From contig OZ245881.1 in the NCBI GenBank assembly GCA_965229505.1, forward strand, positions 868,001 through 932,000: a stretch of 64,000 bases of DNA. Direction: 5' to 3'. The number at the start of each line of letters is the position of its first letter. Position 1 is the first letter of the stretch. Origin of the DNA: UBA6059 sp040219045. GTDB lineage: Bacteria; Bacteroidota; Bacteroidia; Cytophagales; Cyclobacteriaceae. Under the pieces are notes generated by a model, which saw only the letters and a list, made by a program, of their open reading frames with translations, did no database searches and was not told the DNA's origin. The position numbers and the translations under genes are program-made. Of this stretch, positions 29,701 to 38,276 are shown piece after piece.

Positions 29701-32700
29701 CCTGCATCGACTACTCCATCACCATCTGTATCTACGAACAGGGTGCCTGCCGTAGGTAGCAAAGTGATCTCGATCTTGTCCAATAGATCATTCTCTATAT
29801 CACTATAACCTAAGTCTGTCGTAGCGATCACTATCGGTGTATCCTCGGGGGTCGTTAACGTCTTGTCTACAGCTGTCGGAGGATCGTTTACCGGGGTGAC
29901 ATTGAAGGTAATCGTGTTGTCTGCTGCTGCATCGTCCGTGCCATCATTCACATTGAAGTCAAAGTCAGCATAAGGGCTACCGTTCTCATCTGCATCGGGA
30001 AGAAACTTTAACCTACCTGCATCAAGGTCGGCTTTGCTGATGTCGTCATTCAGGGATACTTCCTCCCCTGCATCGACAACTCCATCACCATCTGCATCTA
30101 CAAACAGCGCACCGGCCGTGGGTAGCAAGGTGATCTCTATCTTGTCCAATAGATCATTCTCTATATCACTATAACCTAAGTCTGTCGTAGCGATCACTAT
30201 GGGCGTATCCTCGAGGGTCGTTAACGTCTTGTCTGCAGCTGTCGGAGGATCGTTTACCGGAGTGACATTGAAGGTAATCGTATTGTCTGCCGCTGCATCC
30301 TCAGTGCCATCATTCACATTGAAGTCAAAGTCAGCATAAGGGCTACCGTTCTCATCTGCATCGGGAAGGAACTTTAACCTGCCTGCATCAAGGTCGGCTT
30401 TGCTGATGTCATCATTCAGGGATACTTCCTCACCTGCATCTACTTCTCCATCACCATCTGTATCTACGAACAGTGTGCCTGCCGTAGGTAGCAAAGTGAT
30501 CTCGATCTTGTCCAATAGATCATTCTCTATATCACTATAACCTAAGTCTGTCGTAGCGATCACTATCGGTGTATCCTCGGGGGTCGTTAACGTCTTGTCT
30601 ACAGCTGTCGGAGGATCGTTTACCGGGGTGACATTGAAGGTAATCGTGTTGTCTGCTGCTGCATCGTCCGTGCCATCATTCACATTGAAGTCAAAGTCAG
30701 CATAAGGGCTACCGTTCTCATTTGCATCGGGAAGAAACTTCAACCTGCCTGCATCAAGGTCGGCTTTGCTGATGTCATCATTCAGGGATACTGCCTCGCC
30801 TGCATCTACTTCTCCATCACCATCTGTATCTACGAACAGGGTGCCTGCCGTGGGTAGCAAAGTGATCTCGATCTTGTCTAGATCGGTTCCTTCTGTATCC
30901 ATATAACCTAAGTCGGTCGTAGCGATCACTATCGGCGTATCCTCGAGGGTCGTTAACGTCTTGTCTGCAGCTGTCGGAGGATCGTTTACAGGTGTGACAT
31001 TAAAGGTAATCGTGTTGTCTGCTGCTGCATCGTCCGTGCCATCATTTACATTGAAATCAAAGTCAGCATAAGGGCTACCGTTCTCATCTGCATCGGGAAG
31101 GAACTTTAACCTGCCTGCATCAAGGTCGGCTTTGCTGATGTCATCATTCAGGGATACTTCCTCGCCTGTATCGACTACTCCATCACCATCTGTATCTACG
31201 AACAGGGTGCCTGCCGTGGGTAGCAAGGTGATCTCTATCTTGTCCAATTGGTCATTCTCTACATCACTATAACCTAAGTCTGTCGTAGCGATCACTATCG
31301 GTGTATCCTCTGGGGTCGTTAACGTCTTGTCTGCAGCTGTCGGAGGATCGTTTACCGGGGTGACATCTATCGTGATGGTATTCGCCGGGTTTGAATCTAC
31401 CGTACCATCATTGACTGTGAAGGTGAAAGTGGTATAGGGGTCTCCAAATTCATCTGGTACTGGCACATAGTACAGGCTATCCTTGTCCAGGTTCGCTTTC
31501 GTTATCTCGTCACTGGCTTCCAACTCCTCTCCCGCATCGTAGCTTTGATTATTATTGATATCATAAAACAATATTCCTTTGCCCGGGACTGTTGCTATCG
31601 TCACTTTATCCAAGGGGTCAGTGTCTGCATCAGCGTAGCTAAAGTCTGCTGTCTGGATTAACAGCGGAGTGTCCTCTGGAGTCGTCAGCGTCTTGTCCCC
31701 CGCTGTTGGGGGATCGTTTACAGGTGTTACATCTATCGTGATGGTATTCGCTGGGTTTGAATTTACCGTGCCGTCATTGACTGTGAAGGTGAAAGTGGTA
31801 TAGGGATCTCCATACTCATCTGCCACTGGCACATAGTATAGGCTATCCTTGTCCAGGTTGGCCTTAGTTATCTCGTCTGTGGCTGCCAGCTCTTCGCCTG
31901 CATCGTAGCTCTGATTATTGTTGATGTCATAAAACAGCGTGCCCTTGCCTGGTAAGGTAGCAATCGTCACTTTATCCAAAGGGTCAGTGTCTGGATCGTT
32001 GTAGCCAAAGTCGCCCGTCTGGATTAACAGTGGAGTGTCCTCTGCAGTCGTCAGCGTCTTGTCTGCGGCGACTGGTGGATCGTTGACTGGTGTCACATTC
32101 ACGGTAGCGATGGCTGTATTGCTCTCTTTATCGCTATCATCGGTCACTTTTACTTCAATGATACGATCTGTATCATCAGGATCATCATCAGCATTGTCAT
32201 AAGTCAAAGTCCGGAGTACCTGCTGATAATTAGCCAGTGTTGTAGTTCCTGTCAGTGTAAGGATGCCCGTACCACTGTCGTATATAGCCACTATTCCTGT
32301 TGCTCCAACTGTCACGGCAAGTACTTCATCCGTGCCATCTGGTAGGTTTGTGAGGGTAACAGTAGCCCCCTTGATATCACTAGCATCCCCATCCAGCACT
32401 AATGCTTCTGTGCTCTGAGACAACTCAATAGGCCCGCCATCCTCGATGAAAGTAGTTTCATGATCAAAGCCTAGCTCATCGCTTCCATTCAAATCAACTT
32501 GAGGAGCCACGTTGACTGGAGCGGGCAAAAACAGAGCGTTGTTATTGTAATCACATTCGGCTATGATGTAATCTCCTGGTGCTGATAGAGTAGTGCTGGT
32601 ACCCGTTCGAACACCTGAATTATTAGCCACAACGTACACATTATTTACTACTCCAATTCCGGAAAATTCGAAAGTCAGTCCTGTAATTCCATCGCCAGGA

Positions 32701-35700
32701 TCAATATTCGTCGTAGCATTATCTGTTCCTATTAATACGCCACCGGCATCAGGGTCTCCATTCCAAAAAGAGATATACATACCTGAGGGTATTGGCAGTG
32801 AAGCAGACGCATTATTATCCAAATCGTAAGTCACGGTGTATATACCGTCCGTGTCTACTGTAAGGTCGGTGATGGTGGCCAAAGCATCTGCAGCGGCCAA
32901 AGTAGGAACTCCGGTGGCTGTCAGGAAAGTCGTCTGTATCAAAAACCCGTTGAATGCACCGGACACCTGACCTCCAATTGTCCTATCAAATTCTATTAAC
33001 AATGGATTTTGAACTTGCTGAGGAATGGTTAGGTCATTGTTAATATTGGTGACATAATAACCGTGCTGGTTCCATGTTTCGCGAGAGCCTACCCATGGGT
33101 TTTTGGCCGACTTATATACAGTGATATATCCTTTCTCCGAATTGCTTGGACCGTTACGATCTTGGGCCGTTACAATTATTTCGGACTGGCCATCTGCATT
33201 CACATCAGCTACCAACGGATAGTCCGTCCGTGTGCCGGACTGAGAAGTCACTGAAGCCAGTATATCACCTGTGACACCATCAAAAATGAACAGTTTTTCT
33301 TCTTCACTGTAGACTACTTCATTTCTTCCATCCCCTTCAAAGTCGAAAAGTGTGCTACCTGTTCTCTGCGAGCCGTCATCAATACCCCCTCCAGCAGTAC
33401 CGTCTCCTTTCAGCCATCCTATCTGAAATTCACCTCCGGCATCATACTCAAGCATGAAATAATAGTTTCTTCCAGCTACCCCTATCTCTACCTGTCCGTC
33501 ATTATCAAAGTCACCGACATTGGCTCTGCCACCATTACTTGTTCCGGTAAGGTCTATATAACCCAACTGAGATTCAGTCCTGGGATTCCATGCATAGACA
33601 TGACCTGCAGACACAACGATGATATCTACCTTATCATCACCATCCAAGTCAGCAATACTGGTGAACCCATCCATGTGATCACCGCCACTTTTGCCGGTGA
33701 TATCACCGGCCGTAATCTGTGCCGCAACGGCAAGTGTACCGCCAGCCAAATCAACCGTGTATACCTTATCCCCGGCGATCAATTCAAGGCCATCCGCTTC
33801 GGATCCAAAAACACCTGGTGCAGAGGGGTGGCTTGGTGGCAAAGCATCACCATTTTTGAAGACATCAAAAGCAATAGGAAGCCTATCTCCATCCGATCCT
33901 ACATTTCCTGAGCTTAGCACATCATTATCGCTGTTCACTAGCACCGTACCATCGGTGGCAGCCAGTATGCTAACTCCCACATATACCTCAGGTGTACCGT
34001 CTTCATCAAAATCAGCCAAATGAGGTGAGGCATGAAACATATTGCTCCCATTTAGTACCGCCGACTGCCAAACCTGGGTACCTGAAATATCATATCGATA
34101 AACCCTACTATTGTTTAGGATAATGAATATGTCTCCAGTATTATCATCATCAACATTTCCTATAGCTACCTGACTATACGAGTGATTTTTTGCAGGAAGT
34201 GAAATGGATCTCTTCAATGACCCATCATTGCCATTGAAAATTTGAATAGCTGAGCCTACTCCATTGTCTCCCGGGTTCTTACCTACCAATTCAGAGATGC
34301 CGTCCCGATCCAGATCACCAACAAAAACCCCGCTCCGCTGATCAACGGGATAATTATCCTTATCAGTTCTAAAATCCTCCTCCAATTCAAAATCTCCTAT
34401 TCGTGTAAAGTCGCCAATACATGTTGGAACTGGCTGGTTGAAGTAAAAGCCTCCACAATTCGTAGACCCGGTACAATCAGGGTCAAAGCAGTCGATGAGA
34501 CCATCACCGTCATCATCGATACCATTATCGCAGATCTCGACATCACCTGCCGTACCGATAATGTCAAACTCATATGGGTTTTCATCGCTATCGTCATTGG
34601 CAATTGAAACGGTCGCCATATAGGTGTTGTCAGAAGTCGGATCAAACTCTATGTCAAAAGTCAATGAGTTGCCGCTGTTGATAGTTGTACCTGCGGGTTG
34701 CGTTACCACAGAAAACTCCGGAGCACCGGAAAGCGTCACCGAGGTAGCACCCCCCAGATTGATCGTACCCGTTCCGACATTGGTGATCGTAAACGTCCGC
34801 GTCACAGTACCTGATGAATTGATCGTACCAAAATCAGTACCGTCTGCGGTGGCAGGAGAAGCATCGCCATTGGCGATAGCCACACCACTACCCGTCACAT
34901 CAATCTCAGGGGTAATTAGTATTTTGACGGTAGTCATTGATGGTGGCCCATCTTCTTCTCCGTCATTGAGTACGAAGGTGATTTCCCTATCGGTTATGTC
35001 TGGCGTGGCATTTACATTTTGATACTGGAGTAGCCGCAATGCTGTCACATAGTCTGATACTGGACGCTGACCGGTTAATACAAGAACTCCTGTACCCGGA
35101 ACATAGGGGGTCAGGCCGATTCCGGTAGGAAGGCCTCCAGAAAGGGATAGCATCTCATCAGTACCATCGGGTCTGTTGGTCAATGTGATAGTCGCAGAGT
35201 GAATATCTGAGTCGTCCAGATCAACTATATCCAGATCAGTATCTGTAATATCGACTGGTGCAGAGGATGCCGCAAAATAGGTCAGATAATCAAACCCTGT
35301 AGCTCCGGAGCTGTCGTCTCCGTCATTATCAGAGATGGGGCAATTATTGACATTGGTGTTTTGAATGACCTTGTTATTAGAGTAGTCGCACTCTGTGAAG
35401 TCACTGTCCTGTGTCTCCAGATCAGCTAACGTAAATGTGGTAGCAACGGCATTGCCCTCCCCTCCTGGCACGAAGCTGCCATCATCATTGATTACGATAG
35501 TCATCGGGAAGTCTATGTTATCATAGGCGCTCAGGTCAAGTGTAAAAGTGAAGGAAGCACACGTGCCTACGTCAATCACATTGTTGAATGACTGAGTAGC
35601 CAACAAGACAGCCGCCGGATCCACAGTAGGATCGGCATCATAAAAGGAAATAGGCATGCCCTCGGGGCTCTTGCCAGCACCTGGGTTACAAAGCTCAAGG

Positions 35701-37562
35701 TTGACATCAAGCTCTTTACAAGTAGCTCCTTTTGTAAAATCTATTTTGGTGGCTGATGAGGCCAGGTCCGGCTTAGAGCCAAAAAAGTCCATAGACAACA
35801 CATATTGATACTCACCGGGCACCAGATCGGAGCTGATCATCACTGACAGCTTATCCTTACCAGTAGAAAGCTCAAACGCCATATCATAGTCATTAGAGGC
35901 CTTTTGCCCGATACCATTAGCCACAGCACTGGAATAGTCAAGAAGCAGATCTTTGAAGGCAACATTATGATCACGTCTGCTACCGCTATGTCCTACCTGT
36001 TGAAAATAATAACCGTTGGCAGACTCGGAGGTCAGGTCGATCACCGCATAAGCCGCGGCTGGATTTTCGTTAGCCTCGTTATTGGAGTTATTAGCATTAC
36101 CTGCCATGTTGAAAAAGGCAAATTCAGAACCCGCTGGAATGGTGAACTCTCGCACCGTACCGCCGGAGAGTATGTCACTCCCATCTACAGACCCGGTGCT
36201 ACCGGTACCTTCAGCCATGAAGAGTATCTCAGAGTCAATGAACTCAGCGGCCATGGGCTCAGTAATCCTACGAAAGAACTCAATCGTATAAACGTCTTCA
36301 AAGTCTTCAGCATACCCATTGTCTCTTTCGATGATCAGGTTGCCTCCGGATATATAGACTTTAGGGTCAAACAGCCCGACATCACCATCACCACCCGTGG
36401 CAGTCTCTTTAGTCAAAATGTCACCAGAGACCGTCGATCCTGTTATAAAGGAACTGGTACTTGCCAGGTCATGATCTGTAACTACATAGGTCGAATGGAA
36501 CTTGGAGTCACCTCCATTTGCGACAGTGACGAACCCATCAAGCAGGCCATCCGATCCAGCGGACAAATCCATGGTAAATCTGATATTGGAGAAGCCTTCA
36601 TCACCTCCGCCCGGAGAACCAGAGGGTCCCTGAATTGCGCCTACTCCTTTTCCGGTAAGGAAAATGACCTCCGTATTAGCAGGAATAGCTACTGAAGACT
36701 CACGATTAGCCGCAGCAGTGCCATTGTCTAAAAATACGGTTTCAAAGCCCGTGGAGATCATGGACTCGACAGCAGCAGAGGTAAACTCCACAACAAACGA
36801 GCTGTGCACATCAGTATCATCCTCGGTAATGGTGAGTGTCGATCCGACGACCGAAAATGTAAGGTCCGTCAATGACGGGCTCACATCATGGCCCGCTCCG
36901 GCACCTGTGGATACTTTATCGCCAAAGTCAACATCCTCCCATCCAAATACCTGGGTGCCGCTACCATCAGTGTTCGTATTCTTTGCATAGTTGAGATAAC
37001 CAGCCGAGGTAGCATTTATTAGGTCAAGTACAGCGCCTGCATTGATAAAGTCTTCATCTGTATCCCCGGGACTTTGACCCGAGCCAGTCTGACCATCAGC
37101 ACTGGACAGATAGACAAGAGCACGCGTAGCACCTACCGGAATAGTGAAGGTTGCCGCTGTTGCCGTGCCCTCTGCTCGATAGGCGGTAGCTGTAGAAATC
37201 AAAGAAGCTCGTTTGCCACCTGTGGGACTGCATAAACTGCTAAATTCAAATGCCGGACATGCTGTACCATCTGAGAAGCAATCTCCATCGAAGCAATCAA
37301 TCAACCCATCTCCATCGTCATCAATCCCATTGTTGCATATTTCAACCATCATGGGAGCCAATGGTGAGAACCTGGCTACCTCCAATGGGCTTTTAGTTTT
37401 GCCTTCAGTCTCTTCGCTATCGATGGTTGAAAACCGATTATAGCTTTCGCTGCGAGGCTCTTTTGAAACGTTCTTTAAAGAAGATGATATAAATGACAAC
37501 AACAATAAGCCGCCAAAAAGCAAACCCTTGCCGCACAAAGAGAGGATATTTTCCTGTTTCAT
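26724..37562 (-). CDS. Giant T9SS type B adhesin with cadherin-like repeats and TSP3 calcium repeats
   Basis: A 3612-residue protein with a hydrophobic export signal at about residues 12-30. Two Asp-rich loops (NNGIDDDGDGLIDC and DNGIDDDGDGLIDC) flank choice-of-anchor/Ig-like domains in the first 1050 residues. An FG-GAP/VCBS propeller (DLDRDG, DFDEDG, DLDGDD motifs) covers about 1060-1500. Nine 122-residue cadherin-like repeats (VTPVNDPP... EDTP...) occupy about 1830-2930. Further Ig-like domains are followed by thrombospondin type 3 calcium repeats (DSDGDGTPDYLD) and a gliding-motility-type C-terminal domain (IFNRWGNLVW ... FVVIKR). That terminus is the type B T9SS signal. A calcium-stiffened, surface-attached adhesin is inferred. 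The PorP/SprF and OmpA genes follow in the same operon. Confidence 0.94.
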   Translation of the reverse strand: MKQENILSLCGKGLLFGGLLLLSFISSSLKNVSKEPRSESYNRFSTIDSEETEGKTKSPLEVARFSPLAPMMVEICNNGIDDDGDGLIDCFDGDCFSDGTACPAFEFSSLCSPTGGKRASLISTATAYRAEGTATAATFTIPVGATRALVYLSSADGQTGSGQSPGDTDEDFINAGAVLDLINATSAGYLNYAKNTNTDGSGTQVFGWEDVDFGDKVSTGAGAGHDVSPSLTDLTFSVVGSTLTITEDDTDVHSSFVVEFTSAAVESMISTGFETVFLDNGTAAANRESSVAIPANTEVIFLTGKGVGAIQGPSGSPGGGDEGFSNIRFTMDLSAGSDGLLDGFVTVANGGDSKFHSTYVVTDHDLASTSSFITGSTVSGDILTKETATGGDGDVGLFDPKVYISGGNLIIERDNGYAEDFEDVYTIEFFRRITEPMAAEFIDSEILFMAEGTGSTGSVDGSDILSGGTVREFTIPAGSEFAFFNMAGNANNSNNEANENPAAAYAVIDLTSESANGYYFQQVGHSGSRRDHNVAFKDLLLDYSSAVANGIGQKASNDYDMAFELSTGKDKLSVMISSDLVPGEYQYVLSMDFFGSKPDLASSATKIDFTKGATCKELDVNLELCNPGAGKSPEGMPISFYDADPTVDPAAVLLATQSFNNVIDVGTCASFTFTLDLSAYDNIDFPMTIVINDDGSFVPGGEGNAVATTFTLADLETQDSDFTECDYSNNKVIQNTNVNNCPISDNDGDDSSGATGFDYLTYFAASSAPVDITDTDLDIVDLDDSDIHSATITLTNRPDGTDEMLSLSGGLPTGIGLTPYVPGTGVLVLTGQRPVSDYVTALRLLQYQNVNATPDITDREITFVLNDGEEDGPPSMTTVKILITPEIDVTGSGVAIANGDASPATADGTDFGTINSSGTVTRTFTITNVGTGTINLGGATSVTLSGAPEFSVVTQPAGTTINSGNSLTFDIEFDPTSDNTYMATVSIANDDSDENPYEFDIIGTAGDVEICDNGIDDDGDGLIDCFDPDCTGSTNCGGFYFNQPVPTCIGDFTRIGDFELEEDFRTDKDNYPVDQRSGVFVGDLDRDGISELVGKNPGDNGVGSAIQIFNGNDGSLKRSISLPAKNHSYSQVAIGNVDDDNTGDIFIILNNSRVYRYDISGTQVWQSAVLNGSNMFHASPHLADFDEDGTPEVYVGVSILAATDGTVLVNSDNDVLSSGNVGSDGDRLPIAFDVFKNGDALPPSHPSAPGVFGSEADGLELIAGDKVYTVDLAGGTLAVAAQITAGDITGKSGGDHMDGFTSIADLDGDDKVDIIVVSAGHVYAWNPRTESQLGYIDLTGTSNGGRANVGDFDNDGQVEIGVAGRNYYFMLEYDAGGEFQIGWLKGDGTAGGGIDDGSQRTGSTLFDFEGDGRNEVVYSEEEKLFIFDGVTGDILASVTSQSGTRTDYPLVADVNADGQSEIIVTAQDRNGPSNSEKGYITVYKSAKNPWVGSRETWNQHGYYVTNINNDLTIPQQVQNPLLIEFDRTIGGQVSGAFNGFLIQTTFLTATGVPTLAAADALATITDLTVDTDGIYTVTYDLDNNASASLPIPSGMYISFWNGDPDAGGVLIGTDNATTNIDPGDGITGLTFEFSGIGVVNNVYVVANNSGVRTGTSTTLSAPGDYIIAECDYNNNALFLPAPVNVAPQVDLNGSDELGFDHETTFIEDGGPIELSQSTEALVLDGDASDIKGATVTLTNLPDGTDEVLAVTVGATGIVAIYDSGTGILTLTGTTTLANYQQVLRTLTYDNADDDPDDTDRIIEVKVTDDSDKESNTAIATVNVTPVNDPPVAADKTLTTAEDTPLLIQTGDFGYNDPDTDPLDKVTIATLPGKGTLFYDINNNQSYDAGEELAATDEITKANLDKDSLYYVPVADEYGDPYTTFTFTVNDGTVNSNPANTITIDVTPVNDPPTAGDKTLTTPEDTPLLIQTADFSYADADTDPLDKVTIATVPGKGILFYDINNNQSYDAGEELEASDEITKANLDKDSLYYVPVPDEFGDPYTTFTFTVNDGTVDSNPANTITIDVTPVNDPPTAADKTLTTPEDTPIVIATTDLGYSDVENDQLDKIEITLLPTAGTLFVDTDGDGVVDTGEEVSLNDDISKADLDAGRLKFLPDADENGSPYADFDFNVNDGTDDAAADNTITFNVTPVNDPPTAADKTLTTLEDTPIVIATTDLGYMDTEGTDLDKIEITLLPTAGTLFVDTDGDGEVDAGEAVSLNDDISKADLDAGRLKFLPDANENGSPYADFDFNVNDGTDDAAADNTITFNVTPVNDPPTAVDKTLTTPEDTPIVIATTDLGYSDIENDLLDKIEITLLPTAGTLFVDTDGDGEVDAGEEVSLNDDISKADLDAGRLKFLPDADENGSPYADFDFNVNDGTEDAAADNTITFNVTPVNDPPTAADKTLTTLEDTPIVIATTDLGYSDIENDLLDKIEITLLPTAGALFVDADGDGVVDAGEEVSLNDDISKADLDAGRLKFLPDADENGSPYADFDFNVNDGTDDAAADNTITFNVTPVNDPPTAVDKTLTTPEDTPIVIATTDLGYSDIENDLLDKIEITLLPTAGTLFVDTDGDGVVDAGEEVSLNDDISKADLDAGRLKFLPDADENGSPYADFDFNVNDGTEDAAADNTITFNVTPVNDPPTAADKTLTTPEDTRIAVVTADFGYSDLEGDPLTEITIGTIAGRGVFFLDADDDNVADTDEVMSASDVIAVAELDAGRLKFRPEANENGSDYASFTFTVSDGIDAAISENVITIDVTPVNDRPFCDDEILTTSEDTPLVIQTDDFDYSDPEGNLLAEIVIVNLPDDGVLFLDENENGILDEGEEIRRNDRISKRDLDDGQLTFVPAPDDTGSPYTDFRFRVSDGSAESAATYTITINVTPVNDSPAVEDDDYTIDEDTQLEGNVLDNDNDIEGTLTVSETPISGPEHGQLTLNPDGTFTYLPEEDFIGEDTFVYQACDSGDPVVCLEATVTITVEENRSIDIAVEEVCIRDTPYVQYEITAVGFTPDQGATITWRKMDGEVAEQLVDQPLTGSLLWPGAEVDADGNPIAWPGWLFENGMWIQLNDGLRPEMTLEVSINPENSVIVSYPPATPACNANPRNRPVAHDDGTSIGGGETAEIPLPVNDVPGDSPLDPGTIILIDPGDPGNVGDKDTPLTIPGEGTYTVDEEGTLTFVPENGFGGTTTIEYTIADEDGERSDPATVVIEVGGQTGPTADDFTIEVSTIDGTTSTVIPHIFDPSGGPVTLTKLSDPTVGTLVFNPDGSFTYAHPPGFEGTLEFVYEVCDSGSPIACDQGTVTIVVLPMDTDEDSLLDSFEVDDPDDPKDSDEDGTPDYLDPDDDGDMVPTIDENYDGDDDVTNQDSDGDGTPDYLDVDDDGDTILTEDEDIDFDSDPQNDDVDNDNTPNYLDIDSDGDGIPDEYEGLIDTDGDGTPDFADLDSDNDGVPDIDEVTSDNPLDDDCDGDGIPDFRDPFSCDEFPVNQVMTPNFDNINDIMEITGIEYFPGNEVFIFNRWGNLVWRIEGYDNVNQVFTGFGNEGNLGSTDLPDGTYFYIIDRRDGTAVQKGFVVIKR
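28775..32070 (-). repeat. Nine in-frame tandem repeats of exactly 366 bp
   Basis: Matching repeat-boundary segments (complement of AGCTGTCGGAGGATCG and its variants) lie at 29139, 29505, 29871, 30237, 30603, 30969, 31335, 31702 and 32068. The period is therefore 366 bp, or 122 codons. The five units between 29505 and 31335 are nearly identical at the DNA level; the outer units are more diverged. They encode the cadherin-like domains of the giant adhesin. Confidence 0.93.
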
Positions 37563-37859
37563 ATAACTGGTTGATTCATTATCAAAGCAGGAAATTAATA
37601 CTAGCGTTTAACTCAAAAAGATGAACTAGACAGTTGCCGCTGATATGTCGACGAACTCAATAGAATCGTCGATTAGAATTTGGAGCTATTCAGAGTCTGC
37701 TCAGTCACAGGAAAGGCTCATTAACGGACAAATAGTTGTTCTCAACTAATTTTTGAGTTGCTCATCTATTCGGCAAAACGTAAAACTGGGAAACCTAATG
37801 GTCTGAGAGAACGGGCCTTACAATATATAAACCAGCCTTTCAGCTTCAGAAAGAGACAT
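37563..37859. other. Intergenic region upstream of the adhesin operon
   Basis: This region of about 297 bp lies between the adhesin start and the terminator of the small minus-strand gene. It should hold the operon promoter; the nearest candidate (a CAAAACGTA segment near 37773, read on the minus strand) is weak. No open frame or RNA gene was recognised. Confidence 0.45.
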
Positions 37860-37886
37860 AAAAAAACCCCGACCAATGCCGGGGTT
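37860..37886 (-). terminator. Rho-independent terminator after the 47-residue gene
   Basis: Read on the minus strand, a 7-bp stem (AACCCCG / CGGGGTT, arms 37880-37886 and 37865-37871) with an 8-nt loop is followed by a run of T. It sits 27 nt after the stop codon of the small gene at 37913-38056, supporting that gene as a transcribed unit. Confidence 0.75.
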
Positions 37887-37912
37887 CAAATTCATACCCT
37901 GAAAATCTTGTT

Positions 37913-38056
37913 CTAAGCCTCTTGATTATCGAGCCCTTCCGAAAGTTCGGATAGTGGTTCTTGAGACTTTACTGGTTGCAAATCTGAGATTGAGAATGCA
38001 TAATATCCCCAAGCTGATAACATTGCGACGAATAACACTTTTCTAATTAGTTCCAT
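37913..38056 (-). CDS. 47-residue single-span membrane peptide
   Basis: The frame runs from ATG at 38056 to TAG at 37913. The product begins MELIRKVLFV and has one hydrophobic helix of about 16 residues (LFVAMLSAWGYYAFSI). A polar, acidic tail rich in Ser, Glu and Asp ends DNQEA. The positive-inside pattern suggests a short basic N-terminus in the cytoplasm and the acidic tail outside, or a short signal anchor. A well-formed terminator 27 nt downstream on the same strand argues that it is real. It sits alone between the adhesin operon and the M20 peptidase. No family is recognised and function is unknown. Confidence 0.55.
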   Translation of the reverse strand: MELIRKVLFVAMLSAWGYYAFSISDLQPVKSQEPLSELSEGLDNQEA

Positions 38057-38276
38057 AAGCTAGCTGAGCCTTTAGTAGTAAAATAATGAGATGAAGTTAC
38101 ATTATAAAAAGACATCAAACCGCTGTGCAGAATTAAATTGTAGTAAAATTCGATAAACATGGATATAACTTAGATGAACAAAAAGCATAGCTCTACCGAT
38201 CTATGCTCTATGACCAATAGTCTTCCTCAAATCCAGTACAAAGGCTATCATTGTATCCATATCTAAACGCCGCATT

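Noticed and set aside
35904..36695. 263-residue plus-strand open frame
   Set aside because: Antisense to the N-terminal part of the adhesin. Composition is non-protein-like and there is no start context.
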